Positions 8,643 to 16,976 of a DNA stretch of 64,000 nucleotides are shown here, in pieces. Position 1 is the first letter of the stretch, and every line of letters begins with the position of its first letter. The notes beneath the pieces were generated by a model, which saw only the letters and a list, made by a program, of their open reading frames with translations, had not been told where the DNA came from and ran no database searches. Source of the DNA: Bacteroides faecium. Lineage in GTDB: Bacteria > Bacteroidota > Bacteroidia > Bacteroidales > Bacteroidaceae. Position numbers and translations under genes: made by a program. The DNA is taken from contig NZ_CP050831.1 in the NCBI RefSeq assembly GCF_012113595.1, forward strand, positions 6,572,001 through 6,636,000, written 5' to 3'.

Positions 8643-10622
8643 ATGAAAAAATTTAAAAACATATTAATAGCATTGTCTGTTGTATCATTGACCGGTTGTG
8701 ACTATCTGGATGTCGTTCCGGATGAACAAACAACCGAATACAACATGTACGACACTCCGACAAAAGCAAAGAATTATTTGAACGCTTGCTATGGATACAT
8801 CCCCAACGCACGTGCTTCTGAAGCCCTTGATAAAATGACAGGAGGAGAAATAGCCGTCGCCAATGAAGAAAAGAATGCCTGGTCTACATTTGCCAGAGGA
8901 TATTATTCACCGGCTGCTCCCAGCTTGGCAAAGACATATTGGGAATCATGCTATAATGGGATTCGTACTTGCTGGCAATTCTTGTCTGTCGTAGATAAAA
9001 CGCCCAAGCTTCCGGAAGAAGATCTGACTTATTATAAAGCAGAAGCACATCTGTTGATTGCATATTATCACTGGCTGATATTGCGGGCATTTGGTCCGGC
9101 TATCATTATAGACCATGCGTATCCCGAAACGACACCTTACATTGAATATCCCGAACGTTCCACTTATGACGAGTGTGTGACATTCATAGACAAACAAATT
9201 CAATTAGCAATAGATGGGGGCTTGAAAAATGACGGACAGTTTTTTGAGACTACCGACTATGGACGTCTCACGAAATGGTGCGCCCTGGCACTACGTTCAC
9301 GTATGTACTTATATGCCGCCTCTCCCTTGTTCAACGGAAACAGCGAGTTTTACAGCAACTTTAAAAACAGCAAAGGCGAACATATGATTTCTCAAGAATA
9401 TAGCGTTGAGAAATGGAAAAAAGCGGCGGAAGTTACCAAAGACGCAATCGATCAGATGACGGCGGCCGGCTTCAGATTATATAATAAGGATGACGCAGGA
9501 AAAGCTGTAGCTGCCAGACCGGGGATGAATGACCTATATGAACGCGCTGTACGTTGGGCATTTATAGATAATGATGGAAATAACAATGAAGTGATATGGG
9601 GAGATACACGTCCGGAAACAGCCTATATGATTTCCAATCAATCGGCGCCTTATCAGCAGAAAAATGACAATGGATTCAAAAATGCCTGGAGTCTGATTGC
9701 TCCGACTATGGAGACTGTGAAACGATTCTATACCAAGAATGGATTACCAATCGATGAAGATCCGGATTGGGAATATTCTAACAATTGGAGTGAAACCAGC
9801 CTGCTGACAGCAAAAAATTACTCTCACGACCCGGACTATCTGGCTGGTTGTCCTGCTGCCGGCCTTAAAAAATATGCTGCGGGAGCACCTTTACTGAATG
9901 ATACCGTGTTAAACCTGAATCTCGGACGTGAACCTCGTTTCTATGCATGGATCGGTTTCCATAACGGCCCTTATGAAATCAGTAACTTCTATGGGGTCGC
10001 CATTACGGGCAATCAAGCGAATCGAATGGTCAAATTAGATCTCAAATATAATCAAGAACAAGGTTGGGACGGCCGTTCCACCAACTATTCGATAAGCGGA
10101 TATTTGAATAAAAAGTGTGTCAGCCCACTTTATGCGAAAGGCCCCGGAGCTGATAATTATCCATATCCGGTATTCAGAATGGCAGAAATGTATTTGAACT
10201 ATGCAGAAGCTCTAATCGAGACACAAGATGAGACAAACTTCGCTGAAGCAAAGAAATATATAAACTTTGTTCGCGAGCGTGCAGGTATAAAGGGAGTAGA
10301 TGAAGCATGGAAAAACTCCAAATCAGGCGCGGCATATGCAAACTCTTACAAAGGTCTGCAAGCCATCGTTCGCCAAGAACGCCAGATTGAATTTTATATG
10401 GAGAACCACCGTTTTTGGGATTTACGTCGCTGGAAAAATGCGGAAAGTCTGGGAGAAATACCGGAAGGTATGAATATCAGCGGAGCAACCGACGAACTAT
10501 TCCTCGGCACAATCAAAAAACTGAATGTGCTCCGCAACTTTGCACAAAAGAATTACTTGATGCCTATTCCTGCAAGCGAAACAGACAAAGTTCCTCAAGT
10601 TATTCAGAACCCGGGCTATTAA
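8643..10622 (+). CDS. SusD-like substrate-binding lipoprotein
   Basis: This 659-residue surface lipoprotein forms the lid of the SusC channel and captures substrate. The signal peptide ends in a lipobox (SLTGC, Cys19). The helical RagB/SusD core is clear: TPTKAKNYLNACYGY near the N-terminus, YYKAEAHLLIAYYHW in the TPR-like part, and the conserved C-terminal blocks YPVFRMAEMYLNYAEAL, ERQIEFYMENHRFWDLRRW and YLMPIPASE. It follows susC by 9 nt and ends before a perfect 23-bp hairpin, so SusC and SusD form one transcript. It is longer than many SusD proteins because of loops in the middle third. Substrate cannot be read from sequence. Confidence 0.95.
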   Translation: MKKFKNILIALSVVSLTGCDYLDVVPDEQTTEYNMYDTPTKAKNYLNACYGYIPNARASEALDKMTGGEIAVANEEKNAWSTFARGYYSPAAPSLAKTYWESCYNGIRTCWQFLSVVDKTPKLPEEDLTYYKAEAHLLIAYYHWLILRAFGPAIIIDHAYPETTPYIEYPERSTYDECVTFIDKQIQLAIDGGLKNDGQFFETTDYGRLTKWCALALRSRMYLYAASPLFNGNSEFYSNFKNSKGEHMISQEYSVEKWKKAAEVTKDAIDQMTAAGFRLYNKDDAGKAVAARPGMNDLYERAVRWAFIDNDGNNNEVIWGDTRPETAYMISNQSAPYQQKNDNGFKNAWSLIAPTMETVKRFYTKNGLPIDEDPDWEYSNNWSETSLLTAKNYSHDPDYLAGCPAAGLKKYAAGAPLLNDTVLNLNLGREPRFYAWIGFHNGPYEISNFYGVAITGNQANRMVKLDLKYNQEQGWDGRSTNYSISGYLNKKCVSPLYAKGPGADNYPYPVFRMAEMYLNYAEALIETQDETNFAEAKKYINFVRERAGIKGVDEAWKNSKSGAAYANSYKGLQAIVRQERQIEFYMENHRFWDLRRWKNAESLGEIPEGMNISGATDELFLGTIKKLNVLRNFAQKNYLMPIPASETDKVPQVIQNPGY

Positions 10623-10655
10623 GAGAATATTTATCCTTATTACTCGAACTATAAC

Positions 10656-10720
10656 AAAACAACTTTATTATCCATAAAGCTATGCAGCAATCATATTTAT
10701 GGATAATAAAGTTGTTTTTA
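10656..10720 (+). terminator. Terminator after susD with a perfect 23-bp stem
   Basis: Arms 10656-10678 and 10696-10718 are exact reverse complements across 23 bp (core AACTTTATTATCC), with a 17-nt loop and a T-rich 3' side. It separates susCD from the sulfatase pair, which has its own -7 box just downstream. Confidence 0.88.
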
Positions 10721-10734
10721 ATAAAATAGAGTAA

Positions 10735-10742
10735 TACATTTG
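10735..10742 (+). promoter_or_regulatory. -7 box of the sulfatase operon
   Basis: TACATTTG matches the Bacteroides housekeeping -7 form TAnnTTTG and lies 33 nt before the sulfatase start. No ECF signature is present here, so the sulfatases may be controlled differently from susCD. Confidence 0.55.
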
Positions 10743-10775
10743 CAATTCTATTAACCCTTTAATAAAACCTATAGA

Positions 10776-12344
10776 ATGAAACACCCCCTATTATTCACCG
10801 TTTTATCCTCTACAGTCTGTATTACTACAGTAAACGCAACGAACAAAACGCCGGAAAACACAGCACCGACAAAGTCAAAAGCCCCTAACGTCGTATTCAT
10901 CTACGCCGACGACCTCGGCTACGGAGACTTGCAATGCTACGGAGCCAAAAACGTAGAAACGCCCAACGTCAACCGACTGGCGAAATCAGGCATTCTTTTC
11001 ACAAATGCCCACGCCACCGCCGCAACCAGCACCCCTTCCCGCTACTCCATGCTGACAGGCGAATACGCATGGCGCAAAAAAGGAACGGACGTAGCTGCCG
11101 GAAATGCCGGAATGATTATCCGTCCCGAACAATACACGATGGCGGATATGTTCAAAAGTACGGGCTATACTACCGCTGCCGTCGGCAAATGGCATCTGGG
11201 ACTCGGCGATAAGGCGGGCACACAAGACTGGAACGCTCCCCTGCCCTGCGCACTGGGCGATTTAGGCTTCGACTACCATTACATCATGGCTGCCACAGCC
11301 GACCGCGTTCCCTGCGTGTACATCGAAAACGGGAAAGTAGCCAACTACGACCCCAGCGCACCTATCGAAGTAAGCTACCAGAAGAACTTCGAAGGCGAAC
11401 CTACCGGAAAAAGCAACCCTGAAATGCTGTATAACCTGAAACCCAGCCACGGTCACGACATGTCCATCGTCAACGGAATTTCCCGTATCGGCTACATGAA
11501 AGGCGGCGGCAAGGCACTCTGGAAAGACGAGAATATAGCAGACTCACTGACTACCCACGCCATCCAGTTCATCGAAGAAAACAAGGACAAACCTTTCTTC
11601 CTTTATTTCGCAACGAACGACGTACACGTTCCCCGCTTCCCCCACGACCGTTTCAGAGGCAAGAACCCGATGGGACTGAGAGGTGACGCCATCGTACAGT
11701 TCGACTATTGCGTCGGCGAAATCATGAACACACTGGAGAAACTGGGACTGAGAGAAAATACCCTTATCATCCTTTCAAGCGATAACGGACCGGTAGTAGA
11801 CGACGGATATGACGATAAAGCGGAAGAACTCCTCAACGGACACAGCCCTGCCGGACCGCTGAGAGGTAACAAATACAGCGCGTTCGAAGGTGGAACCCGT
11901 ATCCCCGCCATTGTCAGTTGGCCTGCCGGAGTGAAAAAAGGCATAACTTCGGACTTATTGGTTTCACAAATCGACTGGTTGGCTTCCCTCGCTTCACTGA
12001 CCGGAGCCATTATGCCCAAGAACACAGCACCGGACAGCTACAACTTCCTCGGAAGCTGGTTGGGCAAAGACAAGAAAGACCGCCCGTGGGTTATCGAGCA
12101 GGCTTCCAACCACACTTTATCCGTCCGCACCAAAGACTGGAAATACATCGAACCGAGCAACGGCCCGAAAATGATTCAATGGGGACCGAAAATAGAAACC
12201 GGAAACTCCAAAGAGCCACAACTCTACAAAATGCAGGAAGTAAAAGAGGTGACCAACTACGCTTCCCAAATGCCTGAAAAAGTGACTGAATTGCAAAATA
12301 TTCTCCAAAGTGTACGCGACGGAAAGGATATTATAGGCAAATAA
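10776..12344 (+). CDS. S1-family sulfatase, serine type
   Basis: This exported 522-residue sulfatase hydrolyses sulfate esters, most likely on host or plant-cell-wall glycans. A signal peptide (about 1-21) is followed by the metal-binding YADDLGYGD block and the active-site motif S85-T-P-S-R89. Ser85 would be converted to formylglycine by an anaerobic sulfatase-maturating enzyme encoded elsewhere. Further sulfatase landmarks are AVGKWHLG, FFLYFATNDVHVP and SSDNGP. The PUL context with an M60 peptidase fits desulfation of mucin-type O-glycans, but the SulfAtlas subfamily and linkage cannot be set by eye. A second, divergent sulfatase starts 65 nt downstream in the same direction. Confidence 0.93.
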   Translation: MKHPLLFTVLSSTVCITTVNATNKTPENTAPTKSKAPNVVFIYADDLGYGDLQCYGAKNVETPNVNRLAKSGILFTNAHATAATSTPSRYSMLTGEYAWRKKGTDVAAGNAGMIIRPEQYTMADMFKSTGYTTAAVGKWHLGLGDKAGTQDWNAPLPCALGDLGFDYHYIMAATADRVPCVYIENGKVANYDPSAPIEVSYQKNFEGEPTGKSNPEMLYNLKPSHGHDMSIVNGISRIGYMKGGGKALWKDENIADSLTTHAIQFIEENKDKPFFLYFATNDVHVPRFPHDRFRGKNPMGLRGDAIVQFDYCVGEIMNTLEKLGLRENTLIILSSDNGPVVDDGYDDKAEELLNGHSPAGPLRGNKYSAFEGGTRIPAIVSWPAGVKKGITSDLLVSQIDWLASLASLTGAIMPKNTAPDSYNFLGSWLGKDKKDRPWVIEQASNHTLSVRTKDWKYIEPSNGPKMIQWGPKIETGNSKEPQLYKMQEVKEVTNYASQMPEKVTELQNILQSVRDGKDIIGK

Positions 12345-12409
12345 TTCCGGACACTCATACATTCAACCTTAAAAAACAGACATTCAACTTTTAAAAATCA
12401 AACAACATA

Positions 12410-13933
12410 ATGGATTATAAATCAATCTCACTAGTTGGTGGCACACTGCTCTTATCCGCCCTGTCCGCCAATGCACAGAAAAAGAATGCCCAACCTAATA
12501 TTATATTTATCCTTTGTGATGACATGGGATACGGAGATTTGGGATGCTACGGTCAGCCGTTCATACGCACTCCCCATATCGACGCTATGGCAAGCGAAGG
12601 CATACGTTTCACACAAGCGTATGCAGGCAGCCCCGTCAGCGCTCCTTCGAGGGCTTCATTCATGACAGGACAACACAGCGGGCACTGCGAAGTACGCGGC
12701 AACAAGGAATATTGGGGAAATTCTCCCATCATCATGTACGGAAACAACAAAGAATATTCCGTAGTGGGACAGCATCCTTACGACCCCGACCACGTCATCC
12801 TGCCGGAAATCATGAAAGACAACGGCTATGCCACAGGTATGTTCGGCAAATGGGCGGGTGGTTACGAAGGCTCCTGCTCCACCCCCGACAAACGTGGCGT
12901 AGACGAATATTACGGCTATATCTGCCAGTTCCAGGCTCACCTCTACTATCCCAACTTCCTCAACCGTTACAGCAAAGCGCTGGGTGATACGGGCGTAGTA
13001 CGTGTCGTAATGGACGAGAACATCAAATATCCGATGTACGGTCCCGAATACCAGAAACGCCCGCAATACTCCGCCGACATGATTCACGAGAAAGCAATGG
13101 AATGGCTCGACCAACAAGACTCCAAACAGCCTTTCTTCGGTGTATTCACTTACACATTGCCCCATGCGGAACTGGTTCAGCCGGAAGATTCTATCCTGAA
13201 CGAATATAAAGCAAAATTCGACCCGGACAAAGTATTCAAAGGCAGTGAAGGTTCACGCTACAACGCCATCACACATACCCACGCCCAATTTGCCGCCATG
13301 ATTACCCGCCTCGACTATTACGTAGGCGAAGTCTTGAAGAAACTGAAAGAGAAAGGACTGGACGAGAACACATTAGTCATCTTCTCCAGTGACAACGGCC
13401 CTCACGAGGAAGGCGGAGCCGACCCCACTTTCTTCGGCAGAGACGGAAAGCTGCGCGGACTGAAACGCCAATGCCACGAAGGCGGCATACGTATACCATT
13501 CATCGCCCGTTGGCCGGGACGTGTACCTGCCGGTGAAGTAAACGACCATATCTGTGCTTTCTATGATTTAATGCCTACTTTCTGCGACATAGCCGGCGTC
13601 AAGAACTATGAGAAGAAATACCGCAACAAGGAGAAAGACGTGGATTATTTCGACGGAATCTCTTTCGCTCCGACATTGCTGGGCAAGAAGAAACAGAAAC
13701 AGCATGACTTCCTCTACTGGGAATTCAACGAAACAAACCAGATAGCCGTGCGCATGGGAGACTGGAAGCTAATCGTCAAGAAGGGAAAACCTTCACTTTA
13801 TAATCTGAAGACTGATATTCACGAAGATAACGACATAGCACTCCAACATCCGGACATCGTAGAAAAGATGAAAGCCATCATCTTTGAGCAGCATACTCCG
13901 AATCCATATTTCTCTGTGACATTGCCTAAATAA
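12410..13933 (+). CDS. S1-family sulfatase, serine type (second of a pair)
   Basis: This exported 507-residue sulfatase has a signal peptide ending SANAQ, the LCDDMGYGDLGCYG metal block, and active-site S77-A-P-S-R81 followed by ASFMTG. Ser77 is the predicted formylglycine precursor. GMFGKWAGG, FGVFTYTLPHAEL and SSDNGPHEEGG supply the remaining core. It is clearly a different subfamily from its neighbour at 10776 (different spacing after the active site and a different C-terminal subdomain), so the two probably remove sulfate from different positions. It is probably co-transcribed with the first sulfatase. The locus ends here at a palindrome shared with the converging cca gene. Confidence 0.93.
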   Translation: MDYKSISLVGGTLLLSALSANAQKKNAQPNIIFILCDDMGYGDLGCYGQPFIRTPHIDAMASEGIRFTQAYAGSPVSAPSRASFMTGQHSGHCEVRGNKEYWGNSPIIMYGNNKEYSVVGQHPYDPDHVILPEIMKDNGYATGMFGKWAGGYEGSCSTPDKRGVDEYYGYICQFQAHLYYPNFLNRYSKALGDTGVVRVVMDENIKYPMYGPEYQKRPQYSADMIHEKAMEWLDQQDSKQPFFGVFTYTLPHAELVQPEDSILNEYKAKFDPDKVFKGSEGSRYNAITHTHAQFAAMITRLDYYVGEVLKKLKEKGLDENTLVIFSSDNGPHEEGGADPTFFGRDGKLRGLKRQCHEGGIRIPFIARWPGRVPAGEVNDHICAFYDLMPTFCDIAGVKNYEKKYRNKEKDVDYFDGISFAPTLLGKKKQKQHDFLYWEFNETNQIAVRMGDWKLIVKKGKPSLYNLKTDIHEDNDIALQHPDIVEKMKAIIFEQHTPNPYFSVTLPK

Positions 13934-13970
13934 CAACTGCACTGATAAAGAAATAAGTGATTATTATATT

Positions 13971-14025
13971 TCAGGCTCGGATTACACGGATTTAAATTAC
14001 TTTAATCTGTGTAATCCGAGCCTGA
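13971..14025. repeat. Palindrome related to the dispersed GGATTACACGGATT family (short-loop form); likely bidirectional terminator
   Basis: Arms TCAGGCTCGGATTACACGGA (13971 onward) and its near-complement ending at 14025 differ by one G-U pair, with a short A/T loop. The core GGATTACACGGATT is the one in the copies at 23316-23399 and 63602-63683, but their 40-nt conserved loop is absent. It lies between the converging sulfatase and cca genes. Confidence 0.7.
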
Positions 14026-14067
14026 GTAATATTACCCAATAAGGTATCTTATTATTGACACACTCAC

Positions 14068-14174
14068 TATTAATAAGTTTTCTATTACTAATACACTTTC
14101 TACGTATTAATAAGTTTCCTATTACTAATATACTTCCTATTTATTGATAAACTTCCTGTTCTTATAAAGAATAT
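14068..14174. repeat. 37-nt tandem repeat, three degenerate copies
   Basis: Units begin TATTAATAAG at 14068 and 14105 and TATTGATAAAC at 14142, exactly 37 nt apart. Each continues with a CTATTACTAATA-like half. The array fills the gap downstream of the cca stop codon. Confidence 0.75.
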
Positions 14175-15611
14175 CTATTTATCAACCGGCATCAACCCCA
14201 TCTTCTTCGCCCGCTCCATCAGATAAGCATGGGCAGCCTCATATTCATTGGGAATCACGCCGTCCAGGATAGCATCCTTTATCGCGCTTTTCAGCACCCC
14301 TACTTCCCGGCAGGGTTGCAAACCGAAGATTTCCATAATCTCCTCTCCACTCACAGGCGGTTGGAAATTACGTACCCGGTCTTTTTCTTCCAAGTCTTTC
14401 AACTTCTGGCGCACCAACTGGAAGTTATTCAGGAAACGCTGCTTGCGTTCTATATTCTTGGAAGTAATATCCGCTTCGCAAAGCATCATCAAATCATCAA
14501 TATCATCGCCCGCCTCAAAGAGCAAACGACGCACCGCCGAATCCGTCACCACATCATCCGCAATAACAATAGGGCGCATATGCAGGCTGACCAGCTTCTG
14601 CACATATTTCATCTTCTCATTCATCGGCAACTTCATCTTCCGGAAAATCCCCGGAATCATCTTCTCACCGATGAAATTATGATTATGGAACGTCCATCCC
14701 GCCTTCGGCTCCCACCGTTTCGTGGCAGGCTTGGCAATATCGTGCAGCAACGCTGCCCAGCGCAACCACAGATTATCAGTCTTCTTACTGATATTATCCA
14801 ACACTTCGAGCGTATGATAAAAATTATCCTTGTGCGAACGCCCGTTCCGTGTCTCCACCCCTTGCAACGCTGCAAATTCCGGGAAAATCAACGGCAGCAA
14901 TCCGCTACGGTCGAGGTCGATAAACCCTTTCGAGGGAATCGGCGAAAGAATAATCTTGTTCAGTTCGTCCGCAATGCGCTCACGGGAAATAATCTCAATC
15001 CGTTCCTTGTTGCGGCAAAGCGAGTCGAAAGTATCATCGTCAATATAAAAACCCAACTGCGTAGCAAAACGGATGCAGCGCATCATGCGCAACGGGTCGT
15101 CACTAAAAGTAATATCCGGGTCGAGAGGAGTACGAATCGTCTTCTCCTTCATATCATCCAAACCGCCGAACGGGTCTACCAGTTCGCCGAAACGCGCCTT
15201 ATTGAGACAAACCGCAAGGGCGTTGATGGTGAAATCCCGACGGTTCTGGTCGTCTTCTAGCGTACCGTCCTCAACAATCGGTTTGCGCGAATCCCGTTGG
15301 TACGATTCCCTGCGGGCACCGACAAACTCCACTTCCGTACCTTTATATTTTACCTGTGCCGTTCCGAAATTCTTGAAAACAGAAACGTGCGCACCCCGTC
15401 CCAGACGTTTGCCGAGTGCTTCCGCCATTGCAATTCCACTGCCTACAACTACTACATCTATATCTTTAGAGGGACGTTGCAGAAAAATATCGCGAACATA
15501 ACCGCCTACCACATAGCACTCCAAACCGAGCGCATCCGCCGTTTCGGCTATCTGTCCAAAGATGGGTTCGCTGAACTGCTGCTTCAATTCCTCTTGAGTC
15601 AACTCTATCAT
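14175..15611 (-). CDS. cca: CCA tRNA nucleotidyltransferase with HD domain
   Basis: This 478-residue enzyme adds or repairs the 3'-CCA of tRNAs using CTP and ATP. The class II nucleotidyltransferase head is clear: GGYVRD at about 37-42, the two metal-binding aspartates in KDIDVVVVGSG, and RRDFTINALA. The neck region (DDPLRMMRCIRFATQLGF) follows. The second half carries an HD-type domain (HTLEVLDNIS, LLHDIAKP) that may give phosphatase or phosphodiesterase activity, as in other HD-bearing members. It converges on the sulfatase operon and is transcribed leftward from a -7 box at 15639-15646. A pure poly(A) polymerase is less likely in this phylum. Confidence 0.93.
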   Translation of the reverse strand: MIELTQEELKQQFSEPIFGQIAETADALGLECYVVGGYVRDIFLQRPSKDIDVVVVGSGIAMAEALGKRLGRGAHVSVFKNFGTAQVKYKGTEVEFVGARRESYQRDSRKPIVEDGTLEDDQNRRDFTINALAVCLNKARFGELVDPFGGLDDMKEKTIRTPLDPDITFSDDPLRMMRCIRFATQLGFYIDDDTFDSLCRNKERIEIISRERIADELNKIILSPIPSKGFIDLDRSGLLPLIFPEFAALQGVETRNGRSHKDNFYHTLEVLDNISKKTDNLWLRWAALLHDIAKPATKRWEPKAGWTFHNHNFIGEKMIPGIFRKMKLPMNEKMKYVQKLVSLHMRPIVIADDVVTDSAVRRLLFEAGDDIDDLMMLCEADITSKNIERKQRFLNNFQLVRQKLKDLEEKDRVRNFQPPVSGEEIMEIFGLQPCREVGVLKSAIKDAILDGVIPNEYEAAHAYLMERAKKMGLMPVDK

Positions 15612-15638
15612 TCCTTTTAGTTATACGTTTTGAGGGTG

Positions 15639-15646
15639 CAAAATTA
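15639..15646 (-). promoter_or_regulatory. -7 box of cca
   Basis: CAAAATTA on the given strand is TAATTTTG in the direction of cca, matching TAnnTTTG, 28 nt before the ATG. Confidence 0.55.
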
Positions 15647-15659
15647 CAAAAATAAGGGA

Positions 15660-15675
15660 TATATTTGTACTTTTG
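15660..15675 (+). promoter_or_regulatory. Two abutting -7 boxes for the lipoprotein gene
   Basis: TATATTTG (15660-15667) and TACTTTTG (15668-15675) both match TAnnTTTG and point toward the gene at 15763. They lie back to back with the cca promoter. Confidence 0.5.
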
Positions 15676-15762
15676 CCGTTAATAAGTGAACAATGAATCA
15701 GAAACAGCCTGTCTGTCCTGAACAGTAAACTGTAAACAATAAAATAGTAAATAAGACTTGTG

Positions 15763-16602
15763 ATGAAAAAACTGATTATCCTCTTTTGCGGCACGCTGGC
15801 ACTGGCTGCCTGCGGCAACGGGCTTGAAAAAAAAGCCAATGAGAAACTGGCGGTTGCCAAGGCTGCCTACGAACGTGGCGACTACGAAGAAGCCAAGTCG
15901 CAAATCGACAGTATCAAAATCCTCTACCCCAAAGCCTTCGAAGCACGCAAAGCGGGACAGGCACTGATGCTTGATGTAGAGACAAAGGCACAGCAGAAAA
16001 CACTCACTTACCTCGACAGCGCCTTCCAGGCAAAGACCGAAGCGTTCAACGCCATCAAAGACAAATTCATCCTCGAAAAGGACGCTGAATACCAGCAGGT
16101 AGGCAATTATCTCCACCCTGCACAAACCATAGAAAAGAACATGCACCGCTCCTTTCTCCGCTTCCAGGTGGACGAACAGGGCAACATGAGCATGACTTCC
16201 ATCTATTGCGGCGCAGGCAATATCCATCATGTAGGTGTCAAAGTGATTGCCCCCGACGGCAGCTTTGCCGAAACTCCGGCTTCCAAAGACAGCTACGAAA
16301 CGACCGACATGAATGAAAAAATAGAGAAAGCGGACTACAAACTGGGAGAGGATGGAAACGTTATCGGCTTCATCAACCTCAACAAAGACAAGAATCTACG
16401 CGTAGAATACCTCGGCGACCGTGCCTACAAAACAACCATGAGCCCGACCGACCGCCAGGCTGCGGCATCTGTCTACGAGTTGGCACAAATTCTTTCCGCC
16501 ATGCAGCAGATTAAGAAAGAACAAGAAGAAGCCAATCTGAAAATCGAATTTATCAATAAGAAAAAAGAACGGAAAGCGCAGGAAGCAGCAACCGACAAAT
16601 AA
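15763..16602 (+). CDS. Predicted lipoprotein of unknown function with TPR-like N-terminus
   Basis: No named family is recognised. The 279-residue product has a short lipoprotein signal (LALAAC, Cys18), then a repeat-like helical segment (KANEKLAVAKAAYERGDYEEAKSQIDSIKILYPKAFEARK) resembling a single TPR pair. A glycine- and threonine-rich middle part (IYCGAGNIHHVGVKVIAPDG) looks beta-structured, and the C-terminal tail from about 235 is highly charged and probably coiled coil (QQIKKEQEEANLKIEF onward). The ATG at 15763 is preferred over an adjacent in-frame GTG. The gene is monocistronic, between the cca promoter and a 15-bp hairpin terminator. A periplasmic or outer-membrane-attached location is inferred. 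Confidence 0.75.
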   Translation: MKKLIILFCGTLALAACGNGLEKKANEKLAVAKAAYERGDYEEAKSQIDSIKILYPKAFEARKAGQALMLDVETKAQQKTLTYLDSAFQAKTEAFNAIKDKFILEKDAEYQQVGNYLHPAQTIEKNMHRSFLRFQVDEQGNMSMTSIYCGAGNIHHVGVKVIAPDGSFAETPASKDSYETTDMNEKIEKADYKLGEDGNVIGFINLNKDKNLRVEYLGDRAYKTTMSPTDRQAAASVYELAQILSAMQQIKKEQEEANLKIEFINKKKERKAQEAATDK

Positions 16603-16633
16603 AGTGAGCATCCTCGGCTAAAGATAAAAGACA

Positions 16634-16677
16634 GACGGGAACAGTTGTGATTTTTCATATCAACAACTGTTCCCGTC
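16634..16677 (+). terminator. Hairpin terminator after the lipoprotein gene
   Basis: Perfect 15-bp arms (GACGGGAACAGTTGT at 16634-16648 and its complement at 16663-16677) enclose a 14-nt loop. There is no long T tract, so this may act mainly as an RNA 3' end stabiliser. Confidence 0.7.
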
Positions 16678-16713
16678 AACTTTATCATAACGTTCCCTAT
16701 TCCCTGTTCCGAA

Positions 16714-16805
16714 GAAACGGCGTTTCCTCATATAGAGAAACGGCATACTCTGCCATCATAAAACGGCGTGGCCTCTCAACCCAAAAGGGCGTAGCCTGCC
16801 ACAGC
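16714..16805. repeat. 23-nt tandem repeat, four degenerate copies
   Basis: Units start at 16714, 16737, 16760 and 16783, an exact 23-nt period. Each opens with AAACGGCGT or a close variant and continues with a CCTC/CTGCC-like half. The array ends one base before the stop codon of the small basic protein. Confidence 0.75.
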
Positions 16806-16806
16806 C

Positions 16807-16941
16807 TTATTTCACCCGTCTATTCAACTGATTATTAGCCTTTTCCTGTTTCGACTTACCCACCCGTTTTCCGGAACTCTTCTTTTTCCCCACTCCGGGC
16901 TTTGCCTTTCCGGCAAAAGGATTGTTACTTTTTTTAATCAT
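16807..16941 (-). CDS. Small, strongly basic protein (44 residues), unknown function
   Basis: An ATG-to-TAA frame of 44 codons reads leftward from 16941. The product begins MIKKSNNPFAGKAKPGVGKK and ends NQLNRRVK. About 16 of 44 residues are Lys or Arg, with Gly, Ser and Asn but almost no hydrophobic residues, so it is probably unstructured and nucleic-acid or ribosome associated. It lies 35 nt after the RhuM-type gene stop in the same direction and may be the last gene of the ruvA operon. I do not recognise the family. Its sensible composition and clean start and stop argue for a real gene; conservation in related genomes would decide. Confidence 0.55.
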   Translation of the reverse strand: MIKKSNNPFAGKAKPGVGKKKSSGKRVGKSKQEKANNQLNRRVK

Positions 16942-16976
16942 TGATTTATTAAATATTCATAATAGCAATAGATTGT

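Noticed and set aside
14229..15260. Long rightward frame (343 codons) opposite cca
   Set aside because: Antisense of a conserved enzyme; rich in His, Arg and Gln as expected for a shadow frame.
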